64,000 nt of DNA from G963676335 sp963676335 (GCA_963676335.1 OY781057.1:796424-860423); one strand, 5' to 3'. Shown: positions 38,013 to 49,418, numbered from the stretch's first letter. Translations and numbers: made by a program. Notes: generated by a model not told the origin, from the sequence alone.

Positions 38013-38895
38013 CTATTTTTTCCGTTTTTTGCATTTCAAGCCATTTAACACAACAGCTTTTAGTTAAATTTCTTATCTTTTTTATTATAGCGACACGCTC
38101 CGCTACACTAATTACACCTCTAGCATCAAGCACATTAAATATATGACTTGTCTTTATGCAAAAATCATACGCAGGTAAAGGTAGATTATTTTCTATTAAT
38201 CTAAGACACTCTTTTTCATAATCGCTAAAGTGGTTTAACAACATTTGAGTATCTACGCATTGAACATTAAATTTTGAAAATTGTATTTCCACTCCAAACT
38301 CTATATCGCCGTACGTTATTTTTTCATTATCTTTAGTCTTATTCCATACTATATCATTTATAGATTTAACATTTTGTAAATATAAAGCTATTCGTTCTAA
38401 CCCGTATGTAATTTCTCCTGGAACAGGTCTTATATCTATACCACCAATTTGTTGCATATAAGTAAATTGAGAAATTTCCATACCATCACACCAAACTTCC
38501 CATCCCAATCCAGCCGCTCCTAATGTAGGAGACTTCCAATCATCTTCTACAAAACGAATATCATGATCATTAGATCCTATACCTAACTGCTTCAAACTAT
38601 CTAAATATAATTGTTGCATATTATCAGGAGAAGGCTTTAAAATCACTTGAAATTGATAATAATGCTGCACTCTATTAGGATGTCGACCAAATCTACTATC
38701 CGTAGGGCGTCTTGAAGGTTGTACAAATGCAACATTCCATGGATTTTTACTTAAAGTACGTAATACGGTTGCAGGATGAAAAGTTCCAGCACCCATTTCA
38801 ACATCATACGGTTGTAAAATAGAGCATCCGTATTCTGCCCAAAAATTTTGCAATTTAATGATTATGTCCTGAAAAGATATAAATTTTTTCATCAT
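38005..38895 (-). CDS. glyQ: glycyl-tRNA synthetase alpha subunit
   Basis: The 296-aa catalytic subunit that activates glycine and charges tRNA-Gly with GlyS. The class II motifs appear as [21 protein letters not shown], then [31 protein letters not shown], and [23 protein letters not shown]. The length matches the family. It overlaps both neighbours: its ATG lies in the last codons of gapR (4-bp overlap) and its stop within glyS, forming the operon gapR-glyQ-glyS-acetyltransferase. Confidence 0.97.
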   Translation of the reverse strand: MMKKFISFQDIIIKLQNFWAEYGCSILQPYDVEMGAGTFHPATVLRTLSKNPWNVAFVQPSRRPTDSRFGRHPNRVQHYYQFQVILKPSPDNMQQLYLDSLKQLGIGSNDHDIRFVEDDWKSPTLGAAGLGWEVWCDGMEISQFTYMQQIGGIDIRPVPGEITYGLERIALYLQNVKSINDIVWNKTKDNEKITYGDIEFGVEIQFSKFNVQCVDTQMLLNHFSDYEKECLRLIENNLPLPAYDFCIKTSHIFNVLDARGVISVAERVAIIKKIRNLTKSCCVKWLEMQKTEKIDV

Positions 38896-39119
38896 ATATC
38901 CAATATACTTCTATATAACTCTAATATAGCATCTTGTTGCTCACGTTTATCTTTATCTATTTTTCTTAATTTAATAATTTGACGTAATGTTTTTACATCA
39001 AATCCACTACTTTTAGCCTCTTGATAAGCTTCCTTAATATATTCTAAAATTTCAGATTTTTCTTTTTCTAAGGTCTCTATTTTATTAATAAACTGCTCTA
39101 AAAATTCTTTTTTTACCAT
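38892..39119 (-). CDS. GapR-family nucleoid protein (DUF2312)
   Basis: A 75-aa all-helical protein matching DUF2312/GapR, an alphaproteobacterial DNA-binding protein that tracks overtwisted DNA. The diagnostic block is the second half, [28 protein letters not shown], ending [13 protein letters not shown]. It is first in an operon with glyQ and glyS, overlapping glyQ by 4 bp. Family membership also supports an alphaproteobacterial origin. Confidence 0.88.
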   Translation of the reverse strand: MVKKEFLEQFINKIETLEKEKSEILEYIKEAYQEAKSSGFDVKTLRQIIKLRKIDKDKREQQDAILELYRSILDI

Positions 39120-39258
39120 AAATTTAATTATTTTATACTAAAATGTTAATTTACTCATTTTCATATATTTAATATAGAAAAAATTACATAATTTTAAATA
39201 TTCTCTATTGAATAATATTATGTACTATAAAACAATTAGAATAAAAAAATCATATAAA

Positions 39259-40827
39259 ATGATAATACCATCTGATTTAGCATTAAAAAGCAAAACTTGG
39301 CCTTGGCAAGAAGCTTTCAAATTAAAAGAAAAATTTGATAAGAACCCTCCACCTAAAGGATACGTGCTTTTTGAAACAGGGTATGGCCCTTCAGGATTAC
39401 CACATATTGGAACCTTTGGAGAAGTAGCTCGTACCACTTTTATAAGAAATGCATTTAGCAAAATATCTAATATTCCGACAAAGCTAATATGTTTTTCAGA
39501 TGATATGGATGGATTAAGAAAAGTACCTATTAATATACCTAATCAAGAGTTAATAGCTAAATATTTGAATTATCCATTAACGGCTATACCAGATCCATTT
39601 GGTGAAGAAAAAAGTTATGGACATTATATGAATAAAAAATTATGTTCATTCCTAGATAGATTTGAATTTAATTATGAGTTTTATAGCGCAGCTGAATGCT
39701 ATAAATCAGGAATGTTCGATAAATTTTTGCTTAAAGTATTAGATGAATATGATGCTATTATGCAAATAATGTTACCTACCCTTAGAAGCGCAAGACAAGC
39801 TACTTACTCTCCATTTTTACCAATCTGTTCTAAAACAGGACGTGTGCTCCAAGTTCCAATTGTTGAAATAAAAAAAGAATCCGGAACAATAATATATGAG
39901 GAAGATAATAAATTAATTGAAGTATTAGTTACTGGCGGTAACTGTAAACTTCAATGGAAACCTGATTTTGCAATGCGTTGGGCTGCTCTTGAAGTTGACT
40001 ATGAAATGTATGGAAAAGAACACAGACCTAGTAGCGATATTTATAATAAAATTTGTACAACATTAGGAGGAACTCCTCCAGTACAATTTTTTTATGAGCT
40101 GTTTCTAACCGAAGAAGGTAGCAAAATTTCAAAATCCAAAGGTAATAGTATTACTGTTGATGAATGGCTAAAATATGCCGGTCAAGAAAGTTTAGCGCTA
40201 TTTATGTATCATTCTCCTAGTAAGGCAAAACGCTTGCATTTTGATGTTATAGTCAAAACTGTTGATGAATATTTAAAGCTGAATAAACAATATCATGATG
40301 AAACTGAGGTTATTAATAAAATCGATAACCCATTATTCCATATTCACAATGGGAATGTCCCAATACACAATACTGAACTATTAACATTTAATTTATTATT
40401 AAATTTAGTTATTATTTGTCATGCTGAAAATAAAAATATAGTTTGGGAATTTATTAATAAATACTACCCTAATTTACAACAAGATCAGGTACCATATCTA
40501 AATCAATTAATAGAATATACAATAGAGTATTATAGAGATCTTGTTAAAGATACTTGTAGCTATTTAGCTCCCAACGATCTACAAAAATCTATATTACAAC
40601 AAATTATTAGCTTGTTAGAGCAAGAAGAAATTTTAAAAGAAGATATAATACAAAATGGAATTTATACTATTGGGGCCAATGCAGGATATTCTAATCTAAG
40701 AAATTATTTTAAAGAATTGTATCAGATCTTATTAGGAAGAGAAGATGGCCCAAGGCTTGGATCTTTGCTTACTATTCTAGGAAAAGAAAAAGCCATATCT
40801 CTAATAAAAACCAAAATAAACACATAA
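39259..40827 (+). CDS. lysK: class I lysyl-tRNA synthetase
   Basis: A Rossmann-fold LysRS, the archaeal-type class I enzyme that also occurs in Rickettsiales and some other alphaproteobacteria. The HIGH motif is in GPSGLPHIGTFGE and the KMSKS motif is KISKSKGN. The region between holds the class I LysRS cores CFSDDMDGLRK and PDFAMRWAALEVDYEMYGKEH. The frame can be extended to TTG 39208 or ATG 39220, but ATG 39259 (MIIPSDLALKSKTWPWQEA) gives 522 aa, the usual rickettsial length. pleD follows after 2 bp. Confidence 0.95.
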   Translation: MIIPSDLALKSKTWPWQEAFKLKEKFDKNPPPKGYVLFETGYGPSGLPHIGTFGEVARTTFIRNAFSKISNIPTKLICFSDDMDGLRKVPINIPNQELIAKYLNYPLTAIPDPFGEEKSYGHYMNKKLCSFLDRFEFNYEFYSAAECYKSGMFDKFLLKVLDEYDAIMQIMLPTLRSARQATYSPFLPICSKTGRVLQVPIVEIKKESGTIIYEEDNKLIEVLVTGGNCKLQWKPDFAMRWAALEVDYEMYGKEHRPSSDIYNKICTTLGGTPPVQFFYELFLTEEGSKISKSKGNSITVDEWLKYAGQESLALFMYHSPSKAKRLHFDVIVKTVDEYLKLNKQYHDETEVINKIDNPLFHIHNGNVPIHNTELLTFNLLLNLVIICHAENKNIVWEFINKYYPNLQQDQVPYLNQLIEYTIEYYRDLVKDTCSYLAPNDLQKSILQQIISLLEQEEILKEDIIQNGIYTIGANAGYSNLRNYFKELYQILLGREDGPRLGSLLTILGKEKAISLIKTKINT

Positions 40828-40829
40828 TA

Positions 40830-42185
40830 ATGACAGCGACACTATTAGTTGTAGATGATATAGACTTAAACATAAAACTATTATCTGATAAATTAACTAA
40901 TAAATATTATAATGTTATTCAAGCACATAATGGTTCTATAGCACTATCAATATTACATGAGAAAAAAATCGATGTAGCTCTGATTGATTATATGATGCCA
41001 GAAATGGATGGGCTGCAAGTATGTAGAAATATAAAAAATAATCCGATCACGACTTATATTCCAGTTATAATGATTACAGCACACTCAGATTTTGAAAGAA
41101 AATTATTATGTCTAGAAGCTGGAGCAGATGACTTTTTAACAAAACCTATTAATGATATAGCTCTATTTACTAGATTAAAGTCTTTAACGCGAGTTAAGAG
41201 ATTAATAGATGAATTGTCATTAAGGAATCAAACTAATCTAGAGTTAGGAGCATTGCAAATTCAAATTAGCGATACTACCAATTCTAAAATTTTAATTCTA
41301 GATGATGATGAAGTACAAGCTAAAAATATAACCACTATTATAAGTGGAATTACGAACTTTATAAAATATATTGATGTATCTACACCAAATTATTTCAATG
41401 AAATAAAAATTTCACCAGATATAATATTGATTAACTCTTCTATAAATGAAGATCCACTAAAATTATTTTCTATTCTAAAAAATTTTGAATTAACAAAATC
41501 TGCAATATTTATCCTAATTTCCGAAGAAGAAGATAACAAGATTATTTCTACTGGTATAGACTTAGGTGTAGATGACTATATTATATATCCAGCAGATACC
41601 AATGAATTAATAGCAAGAATTAAAACTCATTTGCGACGAAAAAGTTATTATGATTCATTAAAAAATGAAATAACGGCAACAATTAACTTATCCATTAAAG
41701 ATTATTTAACAGGTTTATTCAATAAACGCTATTTTGAATCTCATTTAATTAAAATACTAAATTCTGAAAACATATCTACTTACGTAGCATTAATAGATAT
41801 AGATTTTTTTAAAACTATTAATGACACTTATGGTCATATTGTTGGAGATTCTATAATAGTTCAAGTAGCTAATACTATACTTCAATCAGTAAAAATTACA
41901 GATTTAGCAGCAAGATACGGAGGAGACGAATTTATTGTAATCCTGCAAAATATTTCTATGTCAGAAGCCCATAGTGTATGTGATAGAATGTTAAATAATA
42001 TAAAAAGTATACATCTAAAATCTGAAAATTATGATATCCACGTTACAATATCTCTTGGTATAGCTGAATATAAAAAATCTACAAAATTATGGGATTTTAT
42101 TAATCAAGCCGATAAAGCATTATATAGAGCAAAAAAATCTGGTAAAAATCAATTTTGTATATATAATACTAATATTGACTTTTAA
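40830..42185 (+). CDS. pleD: response regulator/diguanylate cyclase PleD
   Basis: A 451-aa protein with the PleD architecture. REC domain 1 (1-120) carries phospho-acceptor Asp in VALIDYMMPEMDG and Lys in DFLTKP. A degenerate REC domain 2 (about 148-268) has NSS in place of the acceptor Asp. The GGDEF domain (about 285-451) has an intact ARYGGDEFIVIL active site. It makes cyclic di-GMP in response to phosphorylation. The sole GGDEF protein of many Rickettsiales is PleD. It begins 2 bp after lysK and is followed by rpmG. Confidence 0.94.
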   Translation: MTATLLVVDDIDLNIKLLSDKLTNKYYNVIQAHNGSIALSILHEKKIDVALIDYMMPEMDGLQVCRNIKNNPITTYIPVIMITAHSDFERKLLCLEAGADDFLTKPINDIALFTRLKSLTRVKRLIDELSLRNQTNLELGALQIQISDTTNSKILILDDDEVQAKNITTIISGITNFIKYIDVSTPNYFNEIKISPDIILINSSINEDPLKLFSILKNFELTKSAIFILISEEEDNKIISTGIDLGVDDYIIYPADTNELIARIKTHLRRKSYYDSLKNEITATINLSIKDYLTGLFNKRYFESHLIKILNSENISTYVALIDIDFFKTINDTYGHIVGDSIIVQVANTILQSVKITDLAARYGGDEFIVILQNISMSEAHSVCDRMLNNIKSIHLKSENYDIHVTISLGIAEYKKSTKLWDFINQADKALYRAKKSGKNQFCIYNTNIDF

Positions 42186-42232
42186 TAATATAAAATTATA
42201 CAATAGTTCTGTTTAAGTAATTAAAAAAAATA

Positions 42233-42403
42233 ATGGCTAAAAAACAAAAGACAACGTTAGTGAAATTAGCTAGTACTGCAAATACTGGATATTTTTTAGT
42301 AAAAAAACGTAATCCTAAAACGAAGACAGAAAAACTTTCTTTTAGAAAATACGATCCAAAAATTAGAAAACACGTTCTATTTAAAGAAGAAAAAATAAAA
42401 TAA
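42233..42403 (+). CDS. rpmG: ribosomal protein L33
   Basis: A 56-aa protein beginning [20 protein letters not shown] and including [23 protein letters not shown]. This is the L33 pattern of Gram-negative bacteria without the zinc cysteines. It lies 48 bp after pleD and 10 bp before rpsP. The product is a 50S subunit component near the E site. Confidence 0.95.
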   Translation: MAKKQKTTLVKLASTANTGYFLVKKRNPKTKTEKLSFRKYDPKIRKHVLFKEEKIK

Positions 42404-42413
42404 ATATAGAAAT

Positions 42414-42761
42414 ATGACAGTAAAAATACGCTTAGCTCGCTATGGATGCAAAGGCAAACCTTGTTACAGGGTTGTTATAGCCTATGTTAAAAGTCCAAGA
42501 GATGGAAAATTTATTGAAAATGTTGGAATTTATAATCCGCTTTTACAAAAAGACAATCCTAAGTATTTAATTTTAAAACAAGAAAGGATTGAGTATTGGT
42601 TATCTAAAGGAGCGCAACCTACTGATCGCGTTATGAAATTTATTATGGGAATGAATTTTAATGTTTCAGAAAAATTAAAAGCTACTTTCAATAAAAAGGT
42701 TCAAAATTATAAAATTACTCCGTCAAAAAAAGAACTTAAAAAACTAAATGAACAAAAATAA
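42414..42761 (+). CDS. rpsP: ribosomal protein S16
   Basis: A 115-aa 30S subunit protein. The signature [21 protein letters not shown] and [17 protein letters not shown] are unmistakable, followed by [16 protein letters not shown]. The C-terminus carries a lysine-rich extension of about 25 residues, as in other Rickettsiales. rpsP is usually followed by rimM and trmD; neither is here. Confidence 0.96.
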   Translation: MTVKIRLARYGCKGKPCYRVVIAYVKSPRDGKFIENVGIYNPLLQKDNPKYLILKQERIEYWLSKGAQPTDRVMKFIMGMNFNVSEKLKATFNKKVQNYKITPSKKELKKLNEQK

Positions 42762-42820
42762 CTCTAGAGTATACTGTTCTTACTTGAAAAATTGGTAGAC
42801 GGTATATCAGAGACTAATGT

Positions 42821-43558
42821 TTATAAAAATAATTCTACATTTTTAAGGAATAATTTTGCACGTTGTCCTTTAGTTTTAGAGAAGAAATGATCTTTAATTT
42901 GGTTTGTTAGAATATATCCTTTATCCATAAAGATAATACGGTCTGCAACCAGTTGAGCTAGCTTTATATCATGCGTAACTATAATCATAGTCATTTCTAA
43001 TTTAAGAGCATTGATTATTGCAATATAATCTTGAATTATTTCTTGATCTAATGCAGAAGTAGGCTCATCAAATAACATAATTTTGGGCTTCATCATCAAA
43101 GCACGACAAATAGCTACCTTTTGCTTTTGTCCACCAGATAAATTTTTAGGTTTATCCAATACTTTATTAGAAATGTTAAATTCTTCTAAAAGCTTAGTAG
43201 CTTGAGTTACAGCAGATTCTTTATCAAAATTTAATATGGTCATTGGAGCATATGTTAAATTTTTTAACACCGTCCAGTGATCAAATAAATTAAACTGTTG
43301 AAATACCATTCCCACAGTTGTCGCTATTTTAGCTGTATTTTTTCCTCCAGTTTTACTATTTACTAACTCTTGGTCAATATGTACAGTCCCTCTGTCTGGT
43401 TTTATTAAACAATTTATACATCTTAATAACGTGGATTTACCGCTACCAGAAGGACCAATAACACAAACTGTTTCTTTATGACTAATTTCAAGATTGATAT
43501 CCTTTAAAACATAATTATTATTATAAATTTTGCTTAAATCCTTTATCTCAATAATCAT
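42821..43558 (-). CDS. glnQ: polar amino acid ABC transporter ATP-binding protein
   Basis: A 245-aa ATPase of the GlnQ/HisP type. Walker A GPSGSGKSTLLRCIN (about 34-48), Q-loop MVFQQFNLFDHWTVLKN, signature LSGGQKQKVAICRAL, Walker B IMLFDEPTSALD and switch His in IVTHD are all intact. It is coupled to its permease gene, whose stop overlaps the ATG by one base. No periplasmic binding protein gene lies alongside; in Rickettsia it is commonly elsewhere. Glutamine is the likely substrate by homology, but other polar amino acids are possible. Confidence 0.9.
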   Translation of the reverse strand: MIIEIKDLSKIYNNNYVLKDINLEISHKETVCVIGPSGSGKSTLLRCINCLIKPDRGTVHIDQELVNSKTGGKNTAKIATTVGMVFQQFNLFDHWTVLKNLTYAPMTILNFDKESAVTQATKLLEEFNISNKVLDKPKNLSGGQKQKVAICRALMMKPKIMLFDEPTSALDQEIIQDYIAIINALKLEMTMIIVTHDIKLAQLVADRIIFMDKGYILTNQIKDHFFSKTKGQRAKLFLKNVELFL

Positions 43559-44235
43559 TATTTTATCTTTTTTGCAATAATTTTTTCACAATAAGTAGCA
43601 GTTAATACTATAACATAGTAACATATTGCTGCAGATATCATTGGAGCAAAGTAAGTATATTTCTCTAAAGCTATACTCTGGGCACACCTCATAATATCCA
43701 TTTCTCCTAACGTAAATATTATAGAGGATTCTTTTACCATATTCGCAAATTCATTAACCAATGTCGGTGAGATACAACGTATAGCTTGAGGAAGAACAAT
43801 ATCTTTCATCATATTATAATATGAAACTCCTAATGCTTTAGCAGCTTCAAACTGCCCTATATCAATAGATCGAATCCCAGATTTAATTATTTCAGAAATA
43901 TATGCTGCTGAATTTAGAGAAAATGATATTATCCCAGCAACAAACACGCTTAATTTTATATTAAAAGCCACAGGTATAACAAAATACACGATGCTTAATT
44001 GTACTAACATAGGAGTACCACGAAAAATTGATGTATAAAAATCAGCGAATAAAACTAATCCTCTATACTTACTAATTTTTGCTACTGCTATTAAGCCTCC
44101 TAAAATAAAACCTAGTAAGACAGAAGTAATGCTATACTCTAGTGTTACAGGAATACCTTTCGCTACATTGAGTAATATTACTATATTTTCAAAAAAAATA
44201 GAGTATACTATGTCAGTATTTAATTGAATATTCAT
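43558..44235 (-). CDS. glnP: polar amino acid ABC transporter permease
   Basis: A 225-aa membrane protein of the HisM/GlnP type with about five helices. The signature is RGTPMLVQLSIVYF (about 69-82). The coupling loop that docks on the ATPase is EAAKALGVSYYNMMKDIVLPQAIR (about 137-160). It precedes glnQ in a two-gene unit and is divergent from slt with a 1-bp gap between their start codons, so the promoters lie inside the opposite genes. Confidence 0.9.
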   Translation of the reverse strand: MNIQLNTDIVYSIFFENIVILLNVAKGIPVTLEYSITSVLLGFILGGLIAVAKISKYRGLVLFADFYTSIFRGTPMLVQLSIVYFVIPVAFNIKLSVFVAGIISFSLNSAAYISEIIKSGIRSIDIGQFEAAKALGVSYYNMMKDIVLPQAIRCISPTLVNEFANMVKESSIIFTLGEMDIMRCAQSIALEKYTYFAPMISAAICYYVIVLTATYCEKIIAKKIK

Positions 44236-44236
44236 A

Positions 44237-46102
44237 ATGCTTATAAGAACTAGCTTAATCTTTATTTTCCATCTCGTATTATCGTTAAATATTCATGCAG
44301 AAGTCAACTCAAACACTAATGTAGTGGATAAAATAATAACTTTAAAGCAATTTTTAAACAATACGGATACTAGCTTTGATAATATAACCCATTTCATAAA
44401 AGAAAACCCTTATTTGCCTCAAATGAATCTTTTATTAAAGAAAGCAGGAGAGTTTATCAAAGAAACAGATTCTCAACAAAAAATTTTACAATGGTTTACT
44501 GCCCATCCCCCCATTACTGGGAAAGGATATAATCGTTATATTTCCTCTGCTATAGCATTAAACTCTCCAAACATAATTAAAATAGTTAAAACTGGATGGA
44601 TTAAAGGAAATTTTAACAATGAAGAACAAGAACAATTTTTGATGAGATATAAACAATATTTAGATACACAGGACCATATAAAAAAAATTGATCATTTATT
44701 ATGGAAACAAAATACTCAGGCCGTTAAACCGCTATTGCATTTAGTAGATAATAAACATCAAATAATATTTAAAACTAGAATAGCGTTTATAAATAAAAAC
44801 TCAAAAGCTATAGAAATGTTTAATAATTTACCTACTGAGTATAAAAACGATTTAGGCTTATCATATAACTATCTACTTTCCTACAAAAAAGAAGGTCCTA
44901 ATAATTCTGCTTTTAAAAGCATGGAAAGAATTCCTAAAGTAAGTCAACATACTCAAGAATGGGCAGCTCTTAGAATTTTGTACGCAAGAGAATTATTAAA
45001 ACCAATGCAATTTAATCCAACTTTAGCGTATAAAATAATTCAAAACCATACAGCAGTAGATCCTAAAGATCTTGTAGAAGCAGAATGGTTATGTGGATGG
45101 ATAGCATTAAGATTTTTAGATAAGCCTAAACTAGCTATTCAACATTTTTCGATTGTTTATAACAATAGCACTATTGCAAGAAGCATCAGCAAAGCATCTT
45201 ATTGGTTAGGACGTTGTCATCAAGCATTAAAACAAGATCAACAAGCTAAACATTCTTTTGAAAAAGCAGCAAATTTTAGCTGGACTTTTTATGGACAACT
45301 ATCTTTGTTAGAAATGAAATATAAAAATATTCCAACATTCTCGATGCTTAATTTTATAAAGACAAATGAAGAAATTCCTGAAAGATACAGTAATGAGCTA
45401 ATAGAAATAACAAAATTACTTCTCAACAACAAAGATACTCCAGATATGATTCGTATATATTGCGAATATGCTATTAAATATAGTCAAAATAAACAAAAAA
45501 TATTAGATTTGTTTAAAATTATAAAAACATCAGATTCTGTTTATTATTCTGTTATGGCGTCCAAATCAATTCAAAATAAAGGAATATTTTTATCAGAAGG
45601 ATATCCAAGACCATATAATTTAAAGAAAATTCCTATAGAAATACCCTTAGCATATGCTATAATAAGACAAGAATCTAGTTTTAATTCAATAGCTTATGAT
45701 TCAACTCATGATGATAGTGGTTTAATGCAGTTAATTCCAGATACTGCAAAAAAAATTGCTAAAAAATTAAATCTTGAATTTAATCAAAAAAAATTAATAT
45801 TCGATCCTTATTACAATATAACTTTAGGAACTGAATATTTAAGAGAACTATTAAAGTATTATAACGGGAAATATATTCTAGCAATACCTGCATATAACGC
45901 TGGTACTCATAGAGTAAACAAATGGTTAAATGTTTATGGAGATCCAAGAAAGTATAAACAATTGCATAAAGTTATTGATTGGTTAGAGTTAATCCCTTTT
46001 CCAACTACTAGAATCTACGTACAAAGAGTATTAGAAAATTTACAAATTTATAGAATGTTAATAAATAAAAACACTATTTTAAAATTAAGATCAGAGATAT
46101 AA
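44237..46102 (+). CDS. slt: soluble lytic murein transglycosylase
   Basis: A 621-aa periplasmic enzyme that cleaves the glycan of peptidoglycan to 1,6-anhydromuropeptides. A signal peptide covers residues 1-21. A long alpha-superhelical U domain (about 25-440) is followed by the SLT catalytic domain. The catalytic Glu is E479 in [24 protein letters not shown] and AIPAYNAG, the binding-groove motifs, follow. It is consistent with retained peptidoglycan in this organism. It ends 2 bp before thrS. Confidence 0.92.
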   Translation: MLIRTSLIFIFHLVLSLNIHAEVNSNTNVVDKIITLKQFLNNTDTSFDNITHFIKENPYLPQMNLLLKKAGEFIKETDSQQKILQWFTAHPPITGKGYNRYISSAIALNSPNIIKIVKTGWIKGNFNNEEQEQFLMRYKQYLDTQDHIKKIDHLLWKQNTQAVKPLLHLVDNKHQIIFKTRIAFINKNSKAIEMFNNLPTEYKNDLGLSYNYLLSYKKEGPNNSAFKSMERIPKVSQHTQEWAALRILYARELLKPMQFNPTLAYKIIQNHTAVDPKDLVEAEWLCGWIALRFLDKPKLAIQHFSIVYNNSTIARSISKASYWLGRCHQALKQDQQAKHSFEKAANFSWTFYGQLSLLEMKYKNIPTFSMLNFIKTNEEIPERYSNELIEITKLLLNNKDTPDMIRIYCEYAIKYSQNKQKILDLFKIIKTSDSVYYSVMASKSIQNKGIFLSEGYPRPYNLKKIPIEIPLAYAIIRQESSFNSIAYDSTHDDSGLMQLIPDTAKKIAKKLNLEFNQKKLIFDPYYNITLGTEYLRELLKYYNGKYILAIPAYNAGTHRVNKWLNVYGDPRKYKQLHKVIDWLELIPFPTTRIYVQRVLENLQIYRMLINKNTILKLRSEI

Positions 46103-46104
46103 AA

Positions 46105-48000
46105 ATGATTAAAATTACCCTCCCAGATCAAAGAGTGGAATGCTTCGAAGAAGAAATTAATGGATTTCAATTAGCAAATCATATAAAAAGCTCTATAGCT
46201 AAAAAAGCTATAGCAATTACTATTAATGACAATATATGTGATTTAAGTACTCCAATTAAAACCGATGCAACTATTAAAATTATTACTATAGATGATACTG
46301 CAGCTTTAAATATCATAAGACATGACGCTGCTCATATCTTAGCTGAGGCAGTAAAAGAATTATACCCAGACGTAAAAGTAACTATAGGTCCTACAATAGA
46401 AAATGGGTTTTATTATGATTTTGATCGTATAGAGCCATTTAGCTTAGAAGAGCTATCTATTATAGAAGAAAAAATGCAAGAAATAAATCGTAGAAAAGAA
46501 GTTTTTATTAAAGAAATTTGGTCTAGAAATCAAGCAATAGATTTTTTTAAAAACAATGGAGAGCCTTATAAAATAGAGCTTCTATCTTCGATACCAGAAA
46601 ATGAAAAAATTACTATATATAAACAAGGTAATTTCACTGATCTATGTAGAGGGCCACATGGTCCAAATACAGGCATGATAAAACACATTAAACTACTTAA
46701 AGTAGCTGGAGCATATTGGCGTGGAGATAATTCAAAAAAAATGTTGCAACGTATATATGGTACCGCATGGGCAACAAAAGAACAATTAGATAATTATCTA
46801 TTCATGCTAGAAGAAGCGAAAAAACGAGATCATAGAAAAATAGGGAAAGAATTAAAATTATTCCACTTTCAAGACGAAGCCAAAGGAATGGTATTTTGGC
46901 ATGATCATGGATTTACAATTTATAGAATTATAGAAAATTATATAAGGAATAATCTAAAAAAAGATGGATATATAGAAGTAAAAACCCCTATGTTAGTTGA
47001 TAAAAAGTTATGGGAATTATCAGGTCATTGGGAAAAGTTTAAAGAAAATATGTATGTCTCTCAAATAGAAGACGAAATATTTGCTTTAAAACCTATGAAC
47101 TGCCCATGTCATGTGCAAATATTTAAGCAAAGTATCAAAAGTTATAGGGATTTACCACTTCGTATGGCTGAATTTGGCTCATGTCATAGATACGAACCAT
47201 CTGGAGCCCTTTATGGATTAATGAGAGTACGAGGATTTGTTCAAGATGATGCTCATATATTTTGCTCTGAAGATCAAATTAACGAAGAAACTATCAAATA
47301 TTGTAAATTATTACAAAAAATATATACAGAGTTCGGATTTCATGATTTTGAAGTAAAATTTTCAGACCGCCCAAAAATAAGAGCTGGAACAGATGAAGTA
47401 TGGGATAAAGCAGAAAATGCATTAAAAAAAGCAGTTGAAATAGCAAAATTACCTTATTCTCCTAATCCAGGAGATGGAGCATTCTATGGACCTAAATTAG
47501 ATTTTATATTACGTGATGCAATTGGTAGATATTGGCAGTGCGGAACATTGCAAGTAGATTTAATTCTCCCAGAAAGATTAAATATACATTATATTAATGC
47601 TAATGGGGAAAAAGAAAGACCAGTAATGATGCACAGAACAATCATAGGTTCATTAGAAAGGTTTATTGGTATTTTATTAGAACATCATAGTGGAAAATTG
47701 CCTTTGTGGCTAGCCCCTATACAAATTTTAATAGCTACTATTACTAATGAGGTTGATAGTTATGTAAAGAATATAGAACAAAAACTTATAGATCAAAATA
47801 TACGTTATTCTATTGACATTTCTAATGAAAAAATTAATTATAAAATTCATCGATGGATTATGCAAAAAATTCCTTTGATAATAATTATAGGAAAAAAAGA
47901 AATGATGGAAAAAACAGTTAATTTACGCTATCTTGATAATAGAGAATCTGTACAAATCAATTTAGAAAATTTAGTAAATTATATCATTAATAACAAATAA
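46105..48000 (+). CDS. thrS: threonyl-tRNA synthetase
   Basis: A 631-aa class II enzyme. An N-terminal TGS domain (1-60) precedes the second-substrate editing domain with [18 protein letters not shown] (HxxxH, about 73-90). The catalytic core follows, with its zinc ligands in [24 protein letters not shown] and the motif 3 [17 protein letters not shown]. The C-terminal anticodon-binding domain is complete. It is directly followed by infC, whose ribosome binding site starts 2 bp after the thrS stop. Confidence 0.96.
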   Translation: MIKITLPDQRVECFEEEINGFQLANHIKSSIAKKAIAITINDNICDLSTPIKTDATIKIITIDDTAALNIIRHDAAHILAEAVKELYPDVKVTIGPTIENGFYYDFDRIEPFSLEELSIIEEKMQEINRRKEVFIKEIWSRNQAIDFFKNNGEPYKIELLSSIPENEKITIYKQGNFTDLCRGPHGPNTGMIKHIKLLKVAGAYWRGDNSKKMLQRIYGTAWATKEQLDNYLFMLEEAKKRDHRKIGKELKLFHFQDEAKGMVFWHDHGFTIYRIIENYIRNNLKKDGYIEVKTPMLVDKKLWELSGHWEKFKENMYVSQIEDEIFALKPMNCPCHVQIFKQSIKSYRDLPLRMAEFGSCHRYEPSGALYGLMRVRGFVQDDAHIFCSEDQINEETIKYCKLLQKIYTEFGFHDFEVKFSDRPKIRAGTDEVWDKAENALKKAVEIAKLPYSPNPGDGAFYGPKLDFILRDAIGRYWQCGTLQVDLILPERLNIHYINANGEKERPVMMHRTIIGSLERFIGILLEHHSGKLPLWLAPIQILIATITNEVDSYVKNIEQKLIDQNIRYSIDISNEKINYKIHRWIMQKIPLIIIIGKKEMMEKTVNLRYLDNRESVQINLENLVNYIINNK

Positions 48001-48014
48001 AAAGAGGAGCGATT

Positions 48015-48548
48015 ATTTCTAAATCTAAAAAACTTCCTAAAGTCAATAAAGAAATCATATCTAAACAAGTCCGTCTTATCGATTCAGGAGGAAAAATGGT
48101 AGGCATAGTAACTAAAGAACAAGCTTTAATTATAGCTCAAGCCGCAGGTTTGGATCTCGTAGAAATATCGCCTCAAGTAGAACCACCTATATGCAAAATA
48201 TTAGATTTTGGTAAATATAAATACGAAAATAAAAAAAAATCTCAAGAGGCAAAGAAAAAACAAAAAAATATAGTTATTAAAGAAATAAAATTAAGACCTA
48301 ATATCGCTAAAGGGGATTTAGAAATTAAAATGCGAAACATAAGACATTTTATTGATGATGGAAATAAAGTAAAAGTTAGTTTGCAGTTTAGAGGAAGAGA
48401 ATTACTTCATCAAAATTTAGGATATCAACTTTTAGAAACTATAATTGAAAATTTAAAAGATGTTATAAAATTAGAAATAAGTCCTAAAATAGAAGGTAAT
48501 CAAATAACAATGATTGTTATACCTCAAAAACAAATACTTCCTCGATAA
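48015..48548 (+). CDS. infC: translation initiation factor IF-3 with AUU start codon
   Basis: The 177-aa factor keeps 30S subunits free and proofreads the start codon. Reading from the first ATG at 48096 would delete the conserved start of the N-domain. The frame continues upstream as KLPKVNKEIISKQVRLIDSG, which matches the family, but there is no ATG/GTG/TTG. A strong GAGGAG (48004-48009) lies 5 bases before ATT 48015, with a second ATT at 48012. AUU is the known start of E. coli infC and makes synthesis self-limiting. The C-domain (VVIKEIKLRPNIAKGDLEIKMRN) is intact. rpmI and rplT do not follow. Confidence 0.9.
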   Translation: MSKSKKLPKVNKEIISKQVRLIDSGGKMVGIVTKEQALIIAQAAGLDLVEISPQVEPPICKILDFGKYKYENKKKSQEAKKKQKNIVIKEIKLRPNIAKGDLEIKMRNIRHFIDDGNKVKVSLQFRGRELLHQNLGYQLLETIIENLKDVIKLEISPKIEGNQITMIVIPQKQILPR

Positions 48549-48570
48549 AATAAGATTTTTGAAAGAAATT

Positions 48571-49326
48571 TTATAATTTTTTTATTTTTTTGCGTTTATT
48601 ATTAAATAAGTATATTATCAGAGCTAAGAAAGATAATATAATCCAATTTACTGCATAAAATAAATGATAATTTTTTATTGGAATGTTGTCTTTTTCTTCA
48701 ATAGTAATTTTTTTCATAGGAGGAAGAGAGTTAGAATAAGAATCATCGATAATATAAAAATCAGCTAAATTTTCTTTAATAGCACTTGCAATTTTAGGCA
48801 AATGCACATCAAACCATATATTATTTTGTAGATCAGATATATTTGACCACAAATGTTCCTCTTGACTAGGCAGTGCAATTCCTTTTATAGTTTCTATACC
48901 TTTTTTTAAGGTATGAGGACGAGTATACGTATGCCTATATTGCGTTGGAATCCAACCCCTAGCAACCATAATCACTTTTCCAGTAGAAAGTTTTAGTGGA
49001 GTCATTAATATATATCCACTACTTTTATAAGTGTTGTTATATTCTCTTGATTGATATATAAAAATTTCTTTATCGTTTAAATATTTCCCACTAGCTTGGA
49101 CTACATTAAAATAAGCATCTTTATCTGAAGAAATCTCATTTATAGATTTCGCAGCACTAAATTTCAATTTGTTTATTAAATTTTGGCTTACTTCTTCTAT
49201 AAAATAATATTTTTTTAATTGCCATCCACCTAAAACAATGCCTAAAACTATTATTAATACGATAGGAATAGAAAAATATATATTAAACTGCTTTTTAGAA
49301 TTTGTTTGATTACGCGAATAATCCAT
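48571..49326 (-). CDS. SURF1-family cytochrome oxidase assembly protein
   Basis: A 251-aa protein with two membrane helices (about 18-38 and 220-242) enclosing a periplasmic domain, the SURF1 topology. Family features include the first-helix LGGWQLKK and the conserved GYILMTPLKLSTGKVIMVARGWIP. The C-terminal HLFYAVNWIILSFLALIIYL matches the second helix. SURF1 helps insert heme into cytochrome c oxidase, so it supports aerobic respiration. It is convergent with infC and divergent from lpxD. Confidence 0.88.
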   Translation of the reverse strand: MDYSRNQTNSKKQFNIYFSIPIVLIIVLGIVLGGWQLKKYYFIEEVSQNLINKLKFSAAKSINEISSDKDAYFNVVQASGKYLNDKEIFIYQSREYNNTYKSSGYILMTPLKLSTGKVIMVARGWIPTQYRHTYTRPHTLKKGIETIKGIALPSQEEHLWSNISDLQNNIWFDVHLPKIASAIKENLADFYIIDDSYSNSLPPMKKITIEEKDNIPIKNYHLFYAVNWIILSFLALIIYLFNNKRKKIKKL

Positions 49327-49418
49327 GCTATAGCTATTTATAAATCTATTACCTTTTATATAATAATACTCTAAGATTAGAAGAAATAATACAATATTAA
49401 TTAAATTACCTTTTCAAA

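Noticed and set aside
42785..42815. Stretch AATTGGTAGACGG after rpsP that resembles the D-arm of tRNA-Leu
   Set aside because: No acceptor stem, anticodon arm or T-arm can be paired around it, and no GTTC-type T-loop follows. At most it is a relic, and it is more likely chance.
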